Source: JAIPEI01 sp041685835
GTDB taxonomy: Bacteria; Desulfobacterota; DSM-4660; Desulfatiglandales; HGW-15
Assembly (NCBI GenBank): GCA_041685835.1
Contig: JAWLEX010000012.1
Coordinates: 1 to 43,365 of the forward strand
Reading direction: 5' to 3'
DNA length: 43,365 nt
This document shows, piece after piece, positions 8,544-16,455 of this stretch (positions within the stretch are counted from its first letter, which is position 1; each line of letters opens with the position of its first letter). Position numbers and translations under genes: made by a program. Under the pieces are notes generated by a model, which did no database searches, was not told the origin of the DNA, and saw only the letters and a program-made list of their open reading frames with translations.

Positions 8544-10094
8544 CTAGAGGCCTCGCTCCTCCGGTGCCAGAGACGGATTCCGCTTCAAGTACTCGAGACG
8601 GTTCAGGCCGTTTACATAGGCCTTGGCGCTCGCAGTGATGATGTCGGGATCAGCACCCTTGCCAAGGGCCACCAGCCCGTTTTCCTTGAGCCGCACTGTC
8701 ACCTCTCCCAGGGCGTCGGTGCCGCTGCTGGCGGAACTGATCGAGAAACGCAACAGCTTGGAGCGGGTCCCGGTCATCTTGGCTATGGTGTTGTAGGCCG
8801 CATCGATGGGCCCGTTTCCGAACCCGGCGCTTTGCATCTCCTCGCCATCGATGTTGAGCTTGACCATGGCGGTGGGCACGAGCTGCGTGCCGCTCACCAC
8901 GTTCAGGTACTCAAGCTTGTAGACGTCCGGAGCCCTCAAAATTTCCTCTGCATAGAGCACTCCGATATCCTCATCAAGGATCTCCTTGCGCTTGTCGGCC
9001 AGTTCTTTGAACTTACGGAAAAGGTGATCGAACTGCTCGTGATCAGGCTCGTAGCCGAGGGCCGCGAGCTTGTCTCGAAAGGCATGACGACCCGAATGCT
9101 TTCCCAGGACGAGCCGGTTCTGGGAAAGGCCCACTGTCTCCGGCTCCATGATCTCGTAGGTCAGCCGGTTCTTGAGCACGCCGTCCTGGTGAATCCCCGC
9201 CTCGTGGGCAAAGGCGTTTGCGCCCACCACGGCCTTGTTGGGTTGAATAACGATGCCCGTGATCATGGAAATCAGCCTGCTCGTAGGATAGATCTCGCGG
9301 GTGTTTATCCCGGTGAAGAGGTCCAGGTTGGCCCGGTGGTTGTAAAGGGTCATGACCACCTCTTCCAGCGAGGTGTTCCCGGCCCGCTCCCCGATCCCGT
9401 TCACCGTGACCTCGACCTGCCCGGCCCCCTCCTTGAGTCCGGCCAGGGTGTTGGCGGTTGCCAGCCCCTGGTCGTTGTGGCAGTGAACGCTGAGTACAGC
9501 CCGGTGCAGGTTGGGCGTATGCGCCCGCACATAGCGGATCATCTCGCCGAACTCGTCGGGCATGATGTAGCCCACCGTGTCCGGGACATTCACTGTTGTG
9601 GCGCCGGCCTCTATGGCCGCCTCGAACACACGGCACAGGAAGTCCCGATCGCTCCTGGATGCGTCCTCCGCCGAAAACTCCACGTCTTTTGTGAAACGCC
9701 CGGCGTACTTTACGGCCTCCACCACGGCCTCGATCACCTCGTCCCGGCTCATGCCAAGCTTGTACTCCATGTGTATGTCCGAGGTGGCGAGAAAGGTGTG
9801 AATCCTGGGCCGGGCCGCGTCACTGATCGCCTCCCAGGCCCTGTCTATATCGTCCTTTGAAGTCCGCGCCAGGGCCGCCACTCCAAGCCCTCTGACCTTT
9901 TGGGCAATGGCTCGGACCGCCTCGAGGTCTCCCTGGGAGGCGGCTGGAAAGCCCGCCTCGATGACATCGACTCCCAGCCGTTCCAACTGGGTGGCGATTC
10001 GCATCTTCTCGGCGGTGTTCATGCTGGCTCCGGGCGACTGCTCGCCGTCACGAAGGGTGGTATCGAAAATGATGATACGGTTGTCCTTTTTCAT
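8544..10094 (-). CDS. leuA: 2-isopropylmalate synthase
   Basis: LeuA condenses 2-oxoisovalerate with acetyl-CoA, the committed step to leucine. The 516-residue protein opens with the DRE-TIM metallolyase signature FDTTLRDGEQSPGASM and carries SVHCHNDQGLATAN (metal-binding histidines) and GERAGNTSLEEV. The C-terminal LeuA_dimer/regulatory domain runs from about 385 to the end, with a GNGPIDAAYNTI motif, so leucine feedback inhibition is expected. It is distinct from the neighbouring CimA, which starts DTTLRDGTQGE. A 238-nt spacer with a strong hairpin separates it from cimA upstream. Confidence 0.95.
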   Translation of the reverse strand: MKKDNRIIIFDTTLRDGEQSPGASMNTAEKMRIATQLERLGVDVIEAGFPAASQGDLEAVRAIAQKVRGLGVAALARTSKDDIDRAWEAISDAARPRIHTFLATSDIHMEYKLGMSRDEVIEAVVEAVKYAGRFTKDVEFSAEDASRSDRDFLCRVFEAAIEAGATTVNVPDTVGYIMPDEFGEMIRYVRAHTPNLHRAVLSVHCHNDQGLATANTLAGLKEGAGQVEVTVNGIGERAGNTSLEEVVMTLYNHRANLDLFTGINTREIYPTSRLISMITGIVIQPNKAVVGANAFAHEAGIHQDGVLKNRLTYEIMEPETVGLSQNRLVLGKHSGRHAFRDKLAALGYEPDHEQFDHLFRKFKELADKRKEILDEDIGVLYAEEILRAPDVYKLEYLNVVSGTQLVPTAMVKLNIDGEEMQSAGFGNGPIDAAYNTIAKMTGTRSKLLRFSISSASSGTDALGEVTVRLKENGLVALGKGADPDIITASAKAYVNGLNRLEYLKRNPSLAPEERGL

Positions 10095-10232
10095 TTATAC
10101 GGCCTCTCTTGTTGCCGGCTGCCGGAGCTACGGCTGCACGCCGTTTACAGCTCCCCAGGAAAACCGGCGGGTTTGTCTGTCATGACATGATATGGGCTTA
10201 AACCGTTATCGAGACCGTTTTCCAAGGACCCT

Positions 10233-10264
10233 CCGCAGCCCCCCCTGTCCGGGGGGATCTGCGG
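10233..10264. repeat. Strong intercistronic hairpin between cimA and leuA
   Basis: CCGCAG (10233-10238) pairs with CTGCGG (10259-10264), and a C-run/G-run inside forms most of the rest of the stem. There is no T-run on the minus strand after it, so it is not a typical terminator; it may stabilise or process the operon mRNA. The rest of the 238-nt spacer shows no gene. Confidence 0.45.
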
Positions 10265-10332
10265 TGAAACGCTCCTTATCTTTTTGCCTTGAATTCTTCA
10301 TTGATTTTCATTCTTCTCCTGAATGCTGATCA

Positions 10333-11931
10333 TCAAGCCCGATTTTTCCGGGCCTCCTTCTTGCCGTTTCGCACCTTGAGCAGCTTGTACTCCACACTGT
10401 CGGCCAGGGCCTGCCAGCTGGCCTCGATGACGTTCTCTGAAACCCCGATAGTGGACCAGATCTCCCGGGAGTCCCGGCTGTCGATGTTGACCCTGACGCG
10501 GGCCGCCGTTGCAGCGCCGCCGTCGATAACGCGAACCTTGAAATCCACCAGGCCCATCTCCCGGATTTCGGGGTAGAACTTATAGAGGGCCTTTCGAAGA
10601 GCATTGTCCAGGGCATTAACCGGGCCGTCTCCCTCGGCCGCCGTTATCTCTTGTTCTCCTTCCACAGATATCTTGATGGTGGCGTGTGACATGGTGGGAT
10701 CACCTCCATCCTTCTCGATGGTCACACGGAAGGATTCAAGTGTGAACGGCGCTTCGAACTGGCCTGTCACTTTCTTTATCAGGAGTTCCAGGGACCCCTC
10801 CGCCGCGTCGAACTGGTACCCCTGGTCTTCCAGGACCTTTATACGCTCCACTATCTTACGGCTGTCAAAACCGTTACCGCCAAGGGAAATGCCCAGTTCC
10901 CTGGACTTGTATGCGATGTTGCTGCGGCCCGAGAGGTCCGAGACCAGGACTCGCCGGCGGTTCCCTGTCAACTCGGGGTCGGTGTGTTCATAGGCGGCCG
11001 GATTCTTCATGATCGCGCTTACATGAATCCCGCCCTTGTGGGCAAAGGCGCTCTTTCCCACAAAGGGCCGCTGGCTCAAAGGAGGCACGTTCGCCACTTC
11101 GCTCACGAACCTGGAGACCTCAGTCAACTGCGCCATTTTGCCGGAGGGAATGCACGAGTATCCCATCTTGATCTGCAACACGCCCAGCATGGATATGAGA
11201 TCCGTGTTTCCACACCTTTCTCCGTATCCGTTGATCGTTCCCTGAACCATGGAAGCGCCGGCCCGGACAGCTGCCAAAGAGTTGGCCAGTGCCATGCCGC
11301 AGTCGTTGTGGGCATGGATTCCAAGGGCCGCCGGAATCAGCGAAGCGGTGTTCTCAACCATTTCCTCGATTTCATGGGGCATCATTCCCCCGTTGGTGTC
11401 GCAGAGCACGATTATGTCCGCGCCCCCTTCCAAGGCGGCCTTTAGGGTCTTAACGGCATAACCGGGATGGCGACGATACCCGTCGAAAAAGTGCTCCGCG
11501 TCATATATTACCTCCCGACCATGCGACTTTACATAGGCCACTGTCTCCTGAATCATCCGAAGGTTTTCGTCCAGTGTGGCCCCAAGGATTTCCGTGGCGT
11601 GAAGATCCCAGCTCTTTCCCACCACGGTAACCACCTCTGCCTCGGTCTCGAGAAGGGCCGCGACATTGTCATCCGTTTCCGCCTTTCCCCCCGGCCTTCG
11701 CGTGCTCCCGAAAGCGGAAAGCCTTGATTGTCGAAGGGGGCTTTTTTGAATAATTTTGAAAAAGCGGGCGTCCTTAGGGTTGGATCCGGGCCAACCACCT
11801 TCGATGTAAGGAATTCCGAAGTCATCCAGCTTCCGTGCGATGCTCACCTTGTCCTCAGCCGACAGGGTTACCTGCTCCCCCTGCGTGCCGTCTCGCAGTG
11901 TGGTGTCATAAAGGGTAACAACCGCCTGCAT
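10333..11931 (-). CDS. cimA: (R)-citramalate synthase
   Basis: CimA condenses pyruvate with acetyl-CoA to citramalate, giving 2-oxobutyrate for isoleucine without threonine deaminase. The 532-residue protein starts with YDTTLRDGTQGEQVTLS and YIEGGWPGSNPKD, diagnostic of the citramalate-synthase branch of the DRE-TIM family. It continues with LGIHAHNDCGMALANS and GYGERCGNTDL, and ends in a LeuA-type regulatory domain (GDGPVNALDNALRKAL). The ATG at 11931 follows GAGGAG closely. It is the first full gene after the attenuator, so it is the one most directly controlled by it. The C-terminus is Lys/Arg-rich. Confidence 0.94.
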   Translation of the reverse strand: MQAVVTLYDTTLRDGTQGEQVTLSAEDKVSIARKLDDFGIPYIEGGWPGSNPKDARFFKIIQKSPLRQSRLSAFGSTRRPGGKAETDDNVAALLETEAEVVTVVGKSWDLHATEILGATLDENLRMIQETVAYVKSHGREVIYDAEHFFDGYRRHPGYAVKTLKAALEGGADIIVLCDTNGGMMPHEIEEMVENTASLIPAALGIHAHNDCGMALANSLAAVRAGASMVQGTINGYGERCGNTDLISMLGVLQIKMGYSCIPSGKMAQLTEVSRFVSEVANVPPLSQRPFVGKSAFAHKGGIHVSAIMKNPAAYEHTDPELTGNRRRVLVSDLSGRSNIAYKSRELGISLGGNGFDSRKIVERIKVLEDQGYQFDAAEGSLELLIKKVTGQFEAPFTLESFRVTIEKDGGDPTMSHATIKISVEGEQEITAAEGDGPVNALDNALRKALYKFYPEIREMGLVDFKVRVIDGGAATAARVRVNIDSRDSREIWSTIGVSENVIEASWQALADSVEYKLLKVRNGKKEARKNRA

Positions 11932-11948
11932 GATGTCTCCTCGCTGTC

Positions 11949-11991
11949 AAAAAAAAATCCGTTATCAGGCTCGGCCTGATAACGGATTTTT
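11949..11991 (-). terminator. Attenuator terminator ahead of cimA
   Basis: On the minus strand an 18-bp perfect stem (arms 11974-11991 and 11953-11970, three-base loop) ends in nine Ts (As at 11949-11957 on the plus strand), 17 nt before the cimA start codon. It lies just after the stop of the leader peptide. Its 5' arm contains ATCAGGCC, which is complementary to GGCCTGAT near the leader stop (about 12016-12026). An alternative antiterminator can therefore form. Confidence 0.9.
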
Positions 11992-12007
11992 GTGAGTTCG
12001 TAGGGTA

Positions 12008-12127
12008 CTATTCCATCATCAGGCCCGGTGGTTTCAGACCGATACCAAGAAGGCAAAGCAACAGAGCGCACACGGATGCCCCTGCTGCGGTGGTAATTAT
12101 GACGGGCCTGATGGTTGCAAAACTCAT
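12008..12127 (-). CDS. Leader peptide of the cim-leu operon (Leu/Ile-rich, attenuation)
   Basis: A 39-codon ORF starts at ATG 12127 behind GAGG (7 nt spacing) and ends in TAG at 12008, 17 nt before the attenuator stem. Thirteen of 39 residues are Leu, Ile or Val: V9-I10-I11 followed by two Thr, and ALLLCLLGIGL at 21-31. Strand 1 (codons 5-9, ATCAGGCCC) can pair with strand 2 (codons 35-38, GGGCCTGAT), and strand 2 can instead pair with the terminator 5' arm. Ribosome stalling at the Ile/Val or Leu codons would free strand 2 to block the terminator, so charged Leu/Ile/Val-tRNA shortage should switch the operon on. The mechanism is inferred from the pattern of known amino-acid operon leaders. 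The alternative, a small membrane peptide, is possible because the stretch is hydrophobic. Confidence 0.8.
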   Translation of the reverse strand: MSFATIRPVIITTAAGASVCALLLCLLGIGLKPPGLMME

Positions 12128-12175
12128 GGAAGTCCTCGAATTTAAAATCGCTTAGAGTCAAACTGAATTATAAAT

Positions 12176-12203
12176 CGTATACCCAACGGCTTGCGATTGT
12201 CAA
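12176..12203 (-). promoter_or_regulatory. Putative promoter of the leader-cimA-leuACDB operon
   Basis: On the minus strand a perfect TTGACA (12198-12203) is followed after 16 nt by TATACG (12176-12181), about 49 nt upstream of the leader ATG. A TATAAT at 12167-12172 is too far from this -35 to be its partner. The position directly before the leader peptide supports it. Confidence 0.6.
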
Positions 12204-12249
12204 CTCACTTTTTTCCACTCACCTTTTTCCGCCGGGAGACCCATGGCCG

Positions 12250-12283
12250 AAAAAAGGGGCCGAAGGGCACCTTCACCGGCCCC
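12250..12283 (-). terminator. Rho-independent terminator after aspS
   Basis: On the minus strand GGGGCC...GGCCCC encloses an inner GAAGG-TGC-CCTTC stem and is followed by TTTTTT. It lies about 100 nt after the aspS stop and before the cim-leu promoter, so it separates the two transcription units. Confidence 0.75.
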
Positions 12284-12380
12284 GGGAAAACGTTTTCCAA
12301 AGGATCCCTTCTGATTTATCGTGAAAATGCAGTGAACAGGGGAAAACAGCTCGGACGTCACATGGTAAAACCCGGTCGGT

Positions 12381-14171
12381 CTACTCCACCGGTCTTAAGG
12401 AAAGCCCCAACTCCTCCAGCTGCCCCTCGTCCACCTGAGAAGGGGCCCCGGTGAGCGGGCATGTGGCCCGCTGGGTCTTGGGAAACGCGATCACCTCGCG
12501 GATGCTCTCCGCCCCGGCCATGATTGCCACGAGACGGTCGAATCCGAGCGCCATGCCCGCGTGAGGAGGTGCTCCGTACTGGAGGGCTTCCAGGAAAAAA
12601 CCGAACTTGGCCCCGGCCTCCTCCGGAGAAATGCCCAGGACCCGGAAAATCCTGTCCTGCAAATCACGCGTGTGAATCCGGACGCTCCCCCCGCCTATCT
12701 CACTCCCGTTCAGGACGAGATCGTATGCACGGGCCCGCACCGCCAGAGGCTCGGTCCCGAGACGCGGCAGGTCCTCCTCCAGGGGAGAGGTGAACGGGTG
12801 GTGTACGGCATCAAGGCGGTCTTCCTCCTCATTGTACTCGAACAGGGGAAAGCCGGTCACCCAGACGAATGAGGTCCCGCCTTCCTGAAAAAGATCCAGT
12901 CGTCGGGCCAGATGGAGGCGAAGCATGCCTAGTACACGAAGCGCAGCCTCCTCCTTGTCAGATACCAAAAGTACCAGGTCTCCCGGCCGGGCTCCTGCGT
13001 CACTGTTTGCGGCCGCCTGAAGATCGGCGGTGAAGAACTTCTTGATCGGTGACTGCCATTCGCTCTCAGTCACCTTTGCCCAGGCCAGGCCCCGGGCGCC
13101 CCACTCGGCCGCAGAGGCGCCCAGCCCGTCCAGGTCCTTTCGTGAGAACCGGCCTGCTCCCCCCGGGACCGTAACGGCCTTGACCGTGCCCCCCGCGTCA
13201 ATCTCTTGACGAAATACCTGAAAACTTGACTCGGCCGCCGGGCCGGTGAGGTCACGGATCTCCAATCCGAACCGGGTATCCGGCCGGTCGGTGCCGAAAC
13301 GGTCCATGGCCTCGCGATAACTCATCCTGGGAAAGGGGCAAGGGACCGTCTTTCCGATAACGGCCTCGTAGAGTCCGGCCATCATTCCCTCATGCAGGGC
13401 CATAACCGTCTCTTCGTCCGCAAAGGACATCTCCAGGTCCACCTGCGTAAACTCGGGCTGCCGGTCAGCCCGAAGGTCCTCGTCCCGGAAACACCTGACG
13501 ATCTGATAGTAGCGATCGAATCCTGAGACCATGAGGAGCTGCTTGAAGAGCTGAGGGGACTGGGGCAGGGCGTAGAAAAGACCCTTGTTCACCCGGCTGG
13601 GGACCAGATAGTCCCTTGCGCCTTCAGGCGTGCTCTTGGTAAGGAAAGGGGTCTCCACCTCTATGAACCCCCGGCTGTCAAGGTATTTCCGGACACCGGC
13701 GGCAATACGGTGCCGCATGCGGAAGTTGTGGAATACACGCGGCCGGCGAAGCTCCAGGTAACGGTGCTTGAGCCGGAGGGTCTCGGAGGCGTCAACCGTT
13801 CCTCCCACCTGAAAGGGCGGCGTCTCGGTACGGTTAAGGATCTTCAGATCACTCACCCTGACCTCCACGGCGCCCGTGGACATGCCGGGATTTTCCTGCC
13901 CCTCCAGCCGCGGTACCGTCTCCCCCTTTACGGCGACAACCCACTCGTTTCGAAGCACGTGGGCCCGTTCGTGGGCGACTCGGTTGACTCCGGGGTCGAA
14001 TACCACCTGGGTGATGCCCTCGCGATCCCTGAGATCCACGAAGATAAGGTTTCCCAGGTCTCTACGCCCATGGACCCAGCCCATGAGCACGACCTCGCGT
14101 TCCACGTCATCTGCGCGGAGCGATCCGCAGTCATGGGTCCTCTTCCAGTCTCCAAGAGAATCTATCTGCAA
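12381..14171 (-). CDS. aspS: Aspartyl-tRNA synthetase
   Basis: AspRS charges tRNA-Asp. The 596-residue length is that of the bacterial type: an N-terminal OB-fold anticodon-binding domain (about 15-110, with VHGRRDLGNLIFVDLRDREG), a class II catalytic core with FRDEDLRADRQPEFTQVD (motif 2), a bacterial GAD insertion in the middle, and motif 3 near the end (GMALGFDRLVAIM). The HHPFTSP-type segment is present. Whether it is discriminating or also charges tRNA-Asn cannot be told from what I can see; gatCAB is not in the window. It follows hisS by 25 nt on the same strand, a common pairing, and ends at a clear terminator. Confidence 0.96.
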   Translation of the reverse strand: MQIDSLGDWKRTHDCGSLRADDVEREVVLMGWVHGRRDLGNLIFVDLRDREGITQVVFDPGVNRVAHERAHVLRNEWVVAVKGETVPRLEGQENPGMSTGAVEVRVSDLKILNRTETPPFQVGGTVDASETLRLKHRYLELRRPRVFHNFRMRHRIAAGVRKYLDSRGFIEVETPFLTKSTPEGARDYLVPSRVNKGLFYALPQSPQLFKQLLMVSGFDRYYQIVRCFRDEDLRADRQPEFTQVDLEMSFADEETVMALHEGMMAGLYEAVIGKTVPCPFPRMSYREAMDRFGTDRPDTRFGLEIRDLTGPAAESSFQVFRQEIDAGGTVKAVTVPGGAGRFSRKDLDGLGASAAEWGARGLAWAKVTESEWQSPIKKFFTADLQAAANSDAGARPGDLVLLVSDKEEAALRVLGMLRLHLARRLDLFQEGGTSFVWVTGFPLFEYNEEEDRLDAVHHPFTSPLEEDLPRLGTEPLAVRARAYDLVLNGSEIGGGSVRIHTRDLQDRIFRVLGISPEEAGAKFGFFLEALQYGAPPHAGMALGFDRLVAIMAGAESIREVIAFPKTQRATCPLTGAPSQVDEGQLEELGLSLRPVE

Positions 14172-14196
14172 GAGATTCCTTTCCTTTACAGTGGGA

Positions 14197-15459
14197 TCAG
14201 GAACTTTTCACGAGGCGTGACAGCCTCTCGATAAGGCCCTCAAGGGGTATTTCCTCCTGGGCCTTGGTCTCCATGTCCCTGAGGAGCCCCCTGCCCGAGG
14301 CCAGTTCGTCCTCGCCTACTATCAGCACCCGTCGAGCGCCGATCCGGTCAGCCCGCTTCATCTGTGACTTCAGGCTCCTTGAGGCGTAATCCATCTCCAC
14401 TCGAAGACCGGCCTTGCGAAGGCCGGTCACCCATGCAAAGGCCCTGCGGGACGCTTCCTCGCCCAGCGCGGCGACAAAAAGGGCCGGCGTCTGTTCCTCA
14501 GGTGCGCGATTATCGTGCATCAGGGCGATCAAACGCTCCACACCGACAGCGAACCCAATGGCCGGGTGGTCAGGCCCGCCCAGTTCCTTGATCAGCCCGT
14601 CGTACCGCCCTCCTCCGGCCACCGCGTTCTGGGCCCCCAACCGTTCCGTCTGCACCTCGAAGGCGGTCCTGGTGTAGTAGTCGAGGCCCCGCACCAGCCT
14701 GGGGTTGACAACGTATGAAACACCCGCCTCCGCAAGAAGCCCCTGAAGCCTATCGAAATGCCCCCGGCAGTCGCCGCAGAGGTAATCCAGGACGGAGGGG
14801 GCGCCTTCCACCAGATCCCGGCAGCCCTCCACCTTGCAGTCGAAGACCCTTAGCGGATTAGTCCCGGCGCGGCGGGTGCAGTCCGCGCACAGTCCCTGTG
14901 ACCTGTGCTCCAGGTAATCCCTCAACGCGCTCCTGAAACCGGTGCGGCAGACTGGACAGCCCAGTGAGTTGAGGTGGAGCGTCAGACCGGAGATGGAAAG
15001 AGACTCGAACAGGTGAAGGAGCATTACTATCAGGTCGGCGTCCGAGAGCGGTCCCGGGTCCCCGAAGATCTCCGCGTCGATCTGGTGAAACTGCCGGAAC
15101 CGGCCCTTCTGGGGGTTCTCGTGCCTGAACATCGGCCCTGTGACAAAGAGCTTCTGAACCGGATTTTCCTGGTAGAGACGGTTCTGAATGTAGGCCCGCG
15201 TTATGGACGCCGTGGCCTCGGGGCGGAGGGTCATGCCCCTGCCCTTGCTGTCGTGGATCGTGTACATCTCCTTGGATACGATGTCCGTGTCCTGGCCGAT
15301 GGAACGGCTGAACAGCTCGGTCCATTCCATTGCCGGGGGCTTGATCTCGCTGAAATTGAAGGCCGCGAAGATCTCCCTTGCCGCAGCCTCCAGCCGCTGC
15401 CACGGTTCAACCTCTGAAGGGAGGATATCCTTGAATCCCTTGATTGCAGTGAATTCCAA
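14197..15459 (-). CDS. hisS: Histidyl-tRNA synthetase
   Basis: HisRS charges tRNA-His. Class II motifs are clear: the N-terminal KGFKDILPSE, MFRHENPQKGRFRQFHQIDAEIFG (motif 2), the His-specific RGLDYYTRTAFEV and a C-terminal anticodon-binding domain from about residue 325. I place the start at the TTG at 15459, giving 420 residues (family norm about 420), with AAAAAGGAG 11 nt upstream. The frame has an ATG further up at 15582, but the extra 41 residues are not HisRS-like. A Cys-rich stretch (CxxC-type pairs near 215-260) lies in the insertion domain, as in many bacterial HisRSs, and may bind zinc. It is followed closely by aspS. Confidence 0.93.
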   Translation of the reverse strand: MEFTAIKGFKDILPSEVEPWQRLEAAAREIFAAFNFSEIKPPAMEWTELFSRSIGQDTDIVSKEMYTIHDSKGRGMTLRPEATASITRAYIQNRLYQENPVQKLFVTGPMFRHENPQKGRFRQFHQIDAEIFGDPGPLSDADLIVMLLHLFESLSISGLTLHLNSLGCPVCRTGFRSALRDYLEHRSQGLCADCTRRAGTNPLRVFDCKVEGCRDLVEGAPSVLDYLCGDCRGHFDRLQGLLAEAGVSYVVNPRLVRGLDYYTRTAFEVQTERLGAQNAVAGGGRYDGLIKELGGPDHPAIGFAVGVERLIALMHDNRAPEEQTPALFVAALGEEASRRAFAWVTGLRKAGLRVEMDYASRSLKSQMKRADRIGARRVLIVGEDELASGRGLLRDMETKAQEEIPLEGLIERLSRLVKSS

Positions 15460-16008
15460 CGGGTCGAGTTCTCCTTTTTGGTTCTTCGAAACAGGACATG
15501 AAATATCCAAGGAGGCCGTGCAGGTGTCTGTGCCTGTCTCCGATCTCCTGTCCCGCATTCCGGAGATCGATTCCATGCTCAACCTCTAAGAGCCTCCCTG
15601 CAAATCGGAATTCCGGTCTTCTACCAGAGGCCCGCACGCCAGTCCAGGGCAAAGTGGGTTCCCTGTCCTTCAGATGGCAGCACGATTTTACTACAACTCA
15701 GGGAAACGGCAATAACTGTATTATTTTCATCTGTTCCTCTTCGTCTATGCGCGAGACGAAACACCTCTTGGATTCATCACGAATGTAACGGATCGTCCGG
15801 GGGCGTGCCAGGTTTCCGGCCGGCGGCCCTGTTGCAGGCGATTCGCAGGATTTCGTCCTGTGGGATCGGCTTTTGAATCGCAAGATTTTGGTTGCCTAAC
15901 TTGCGGTAATATGCGATTAAAGGCCTTGCCTTGTTCAACATGACGCTTCGCGGATCTCCACTCGAAAAACAGGCTGACCGGTGAAGCGAGGCGAAAGGAG
16001 GTGGGAGC
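15460..16008. other. Gene-free interval with a possible adenylate-kinase-like remnant
   Basis: No complete gene is visible in these 549 bp. On the minus strand, 15777-15941 reads LNKARPLIAYYRKLGN followed by an IPQDEILRI segment, which resembles the C-terminal tail of adenylate kinases (xxPLIxYYxxxG ... DEVxxxI). No upstream catalytic part is present in that frame. If the resemblance is real this is a gene relic; it could be chance. Confidence 0.3.
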
Positions 16009-16443
16009 TTGTTTGCGAGGTTGCTGATTTCACTGGCCCTGTTGCTCCCGGCGGTTCTGCCGGCCTGTTCCTCTGAAAAGGAGGCCACCGCTCGGGACAC
16101 CGAAGAATACGAAAACTACCTGCTCATTCGAAACGATGAGTATCCGAATCGAAAGCTGGGGCCGGTCAAGTTCACCCACGATGCGCATTGGGAGGATTAC
16201 GGCCTCTATTGTGATGACTGTCACCACGATTATGTCGATGGAGAGAATGTTTGGACCGAGGACGACGAGGTCAGGCTCTGTATCTCCTGCCACAAAGCGG
16301 ACAAGGCGCAGGGAGCGGTTTACAAGCTGGCCACGGCCTTTCATAAAAATTGCCGGACATGCCATCGCGACATGAATGAAGGGGGAGAAGAGGAATACGC
16401 TCCTTTCAGATGCTACAGTTGCCACGAGCGTAAGACCGACTAA
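16009..16443 (+). CDS. Tetraheme c-type cytochrome lipoprotein (cytochrome c3-like)
   Basis: This 144-residue secreted protein has a lipoprotein signal (hydrophobic 4-16, lipobox LPAC with Cys20) and four CxxCH haem-binding motifs: CDDCH 68-72, CISCH 91-95, CRTCH 115-119 and CYSCH 135-139. Other histidines (for example His57, His60, His72-73, His112) can serve as distal ligands. The arrangement fits class III (c3-type) cytochromes, which shuttle electrons in the periplasm of sulfate and metal reducers; the lipid anchor would hold it on a membrane face. The start is TTG, chosen because AAAGGAGG lies 7 nt before it and no ATG gives the signal peptide. No redox partner is adjacent. Confidence 0.88.
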   Translation: MFARLLISLALLLPAVLPACSSEKEATARDTEEYENYLLIRNDEYPNRKLGPVKFTHDAHWEDYGLYCDDCHHDYVDGENVWTEDDEVRLCISCHKADKAQGAVYKLATAFHKNCRTCHRDMNEGGEEEYAPFRCYSCHERKTD

Positions 16444-16455
16444 GAGCTGAGATCG

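Noticed and set aside
8508..9860. Long plus-strand ORF (450 codons) opposite leuA
   Set aside because: It mirrors a well-conserved GC-rich gene and its translation resembles no family; GC-rich antisense frames are commonly open.
15460..15582. N-terminal extension of HisRS to ATG 15582
   Set aside because: The 41 extra residues do not look like HisRS; a TTG with a strong Shine-Dalgarno gives the usual length.
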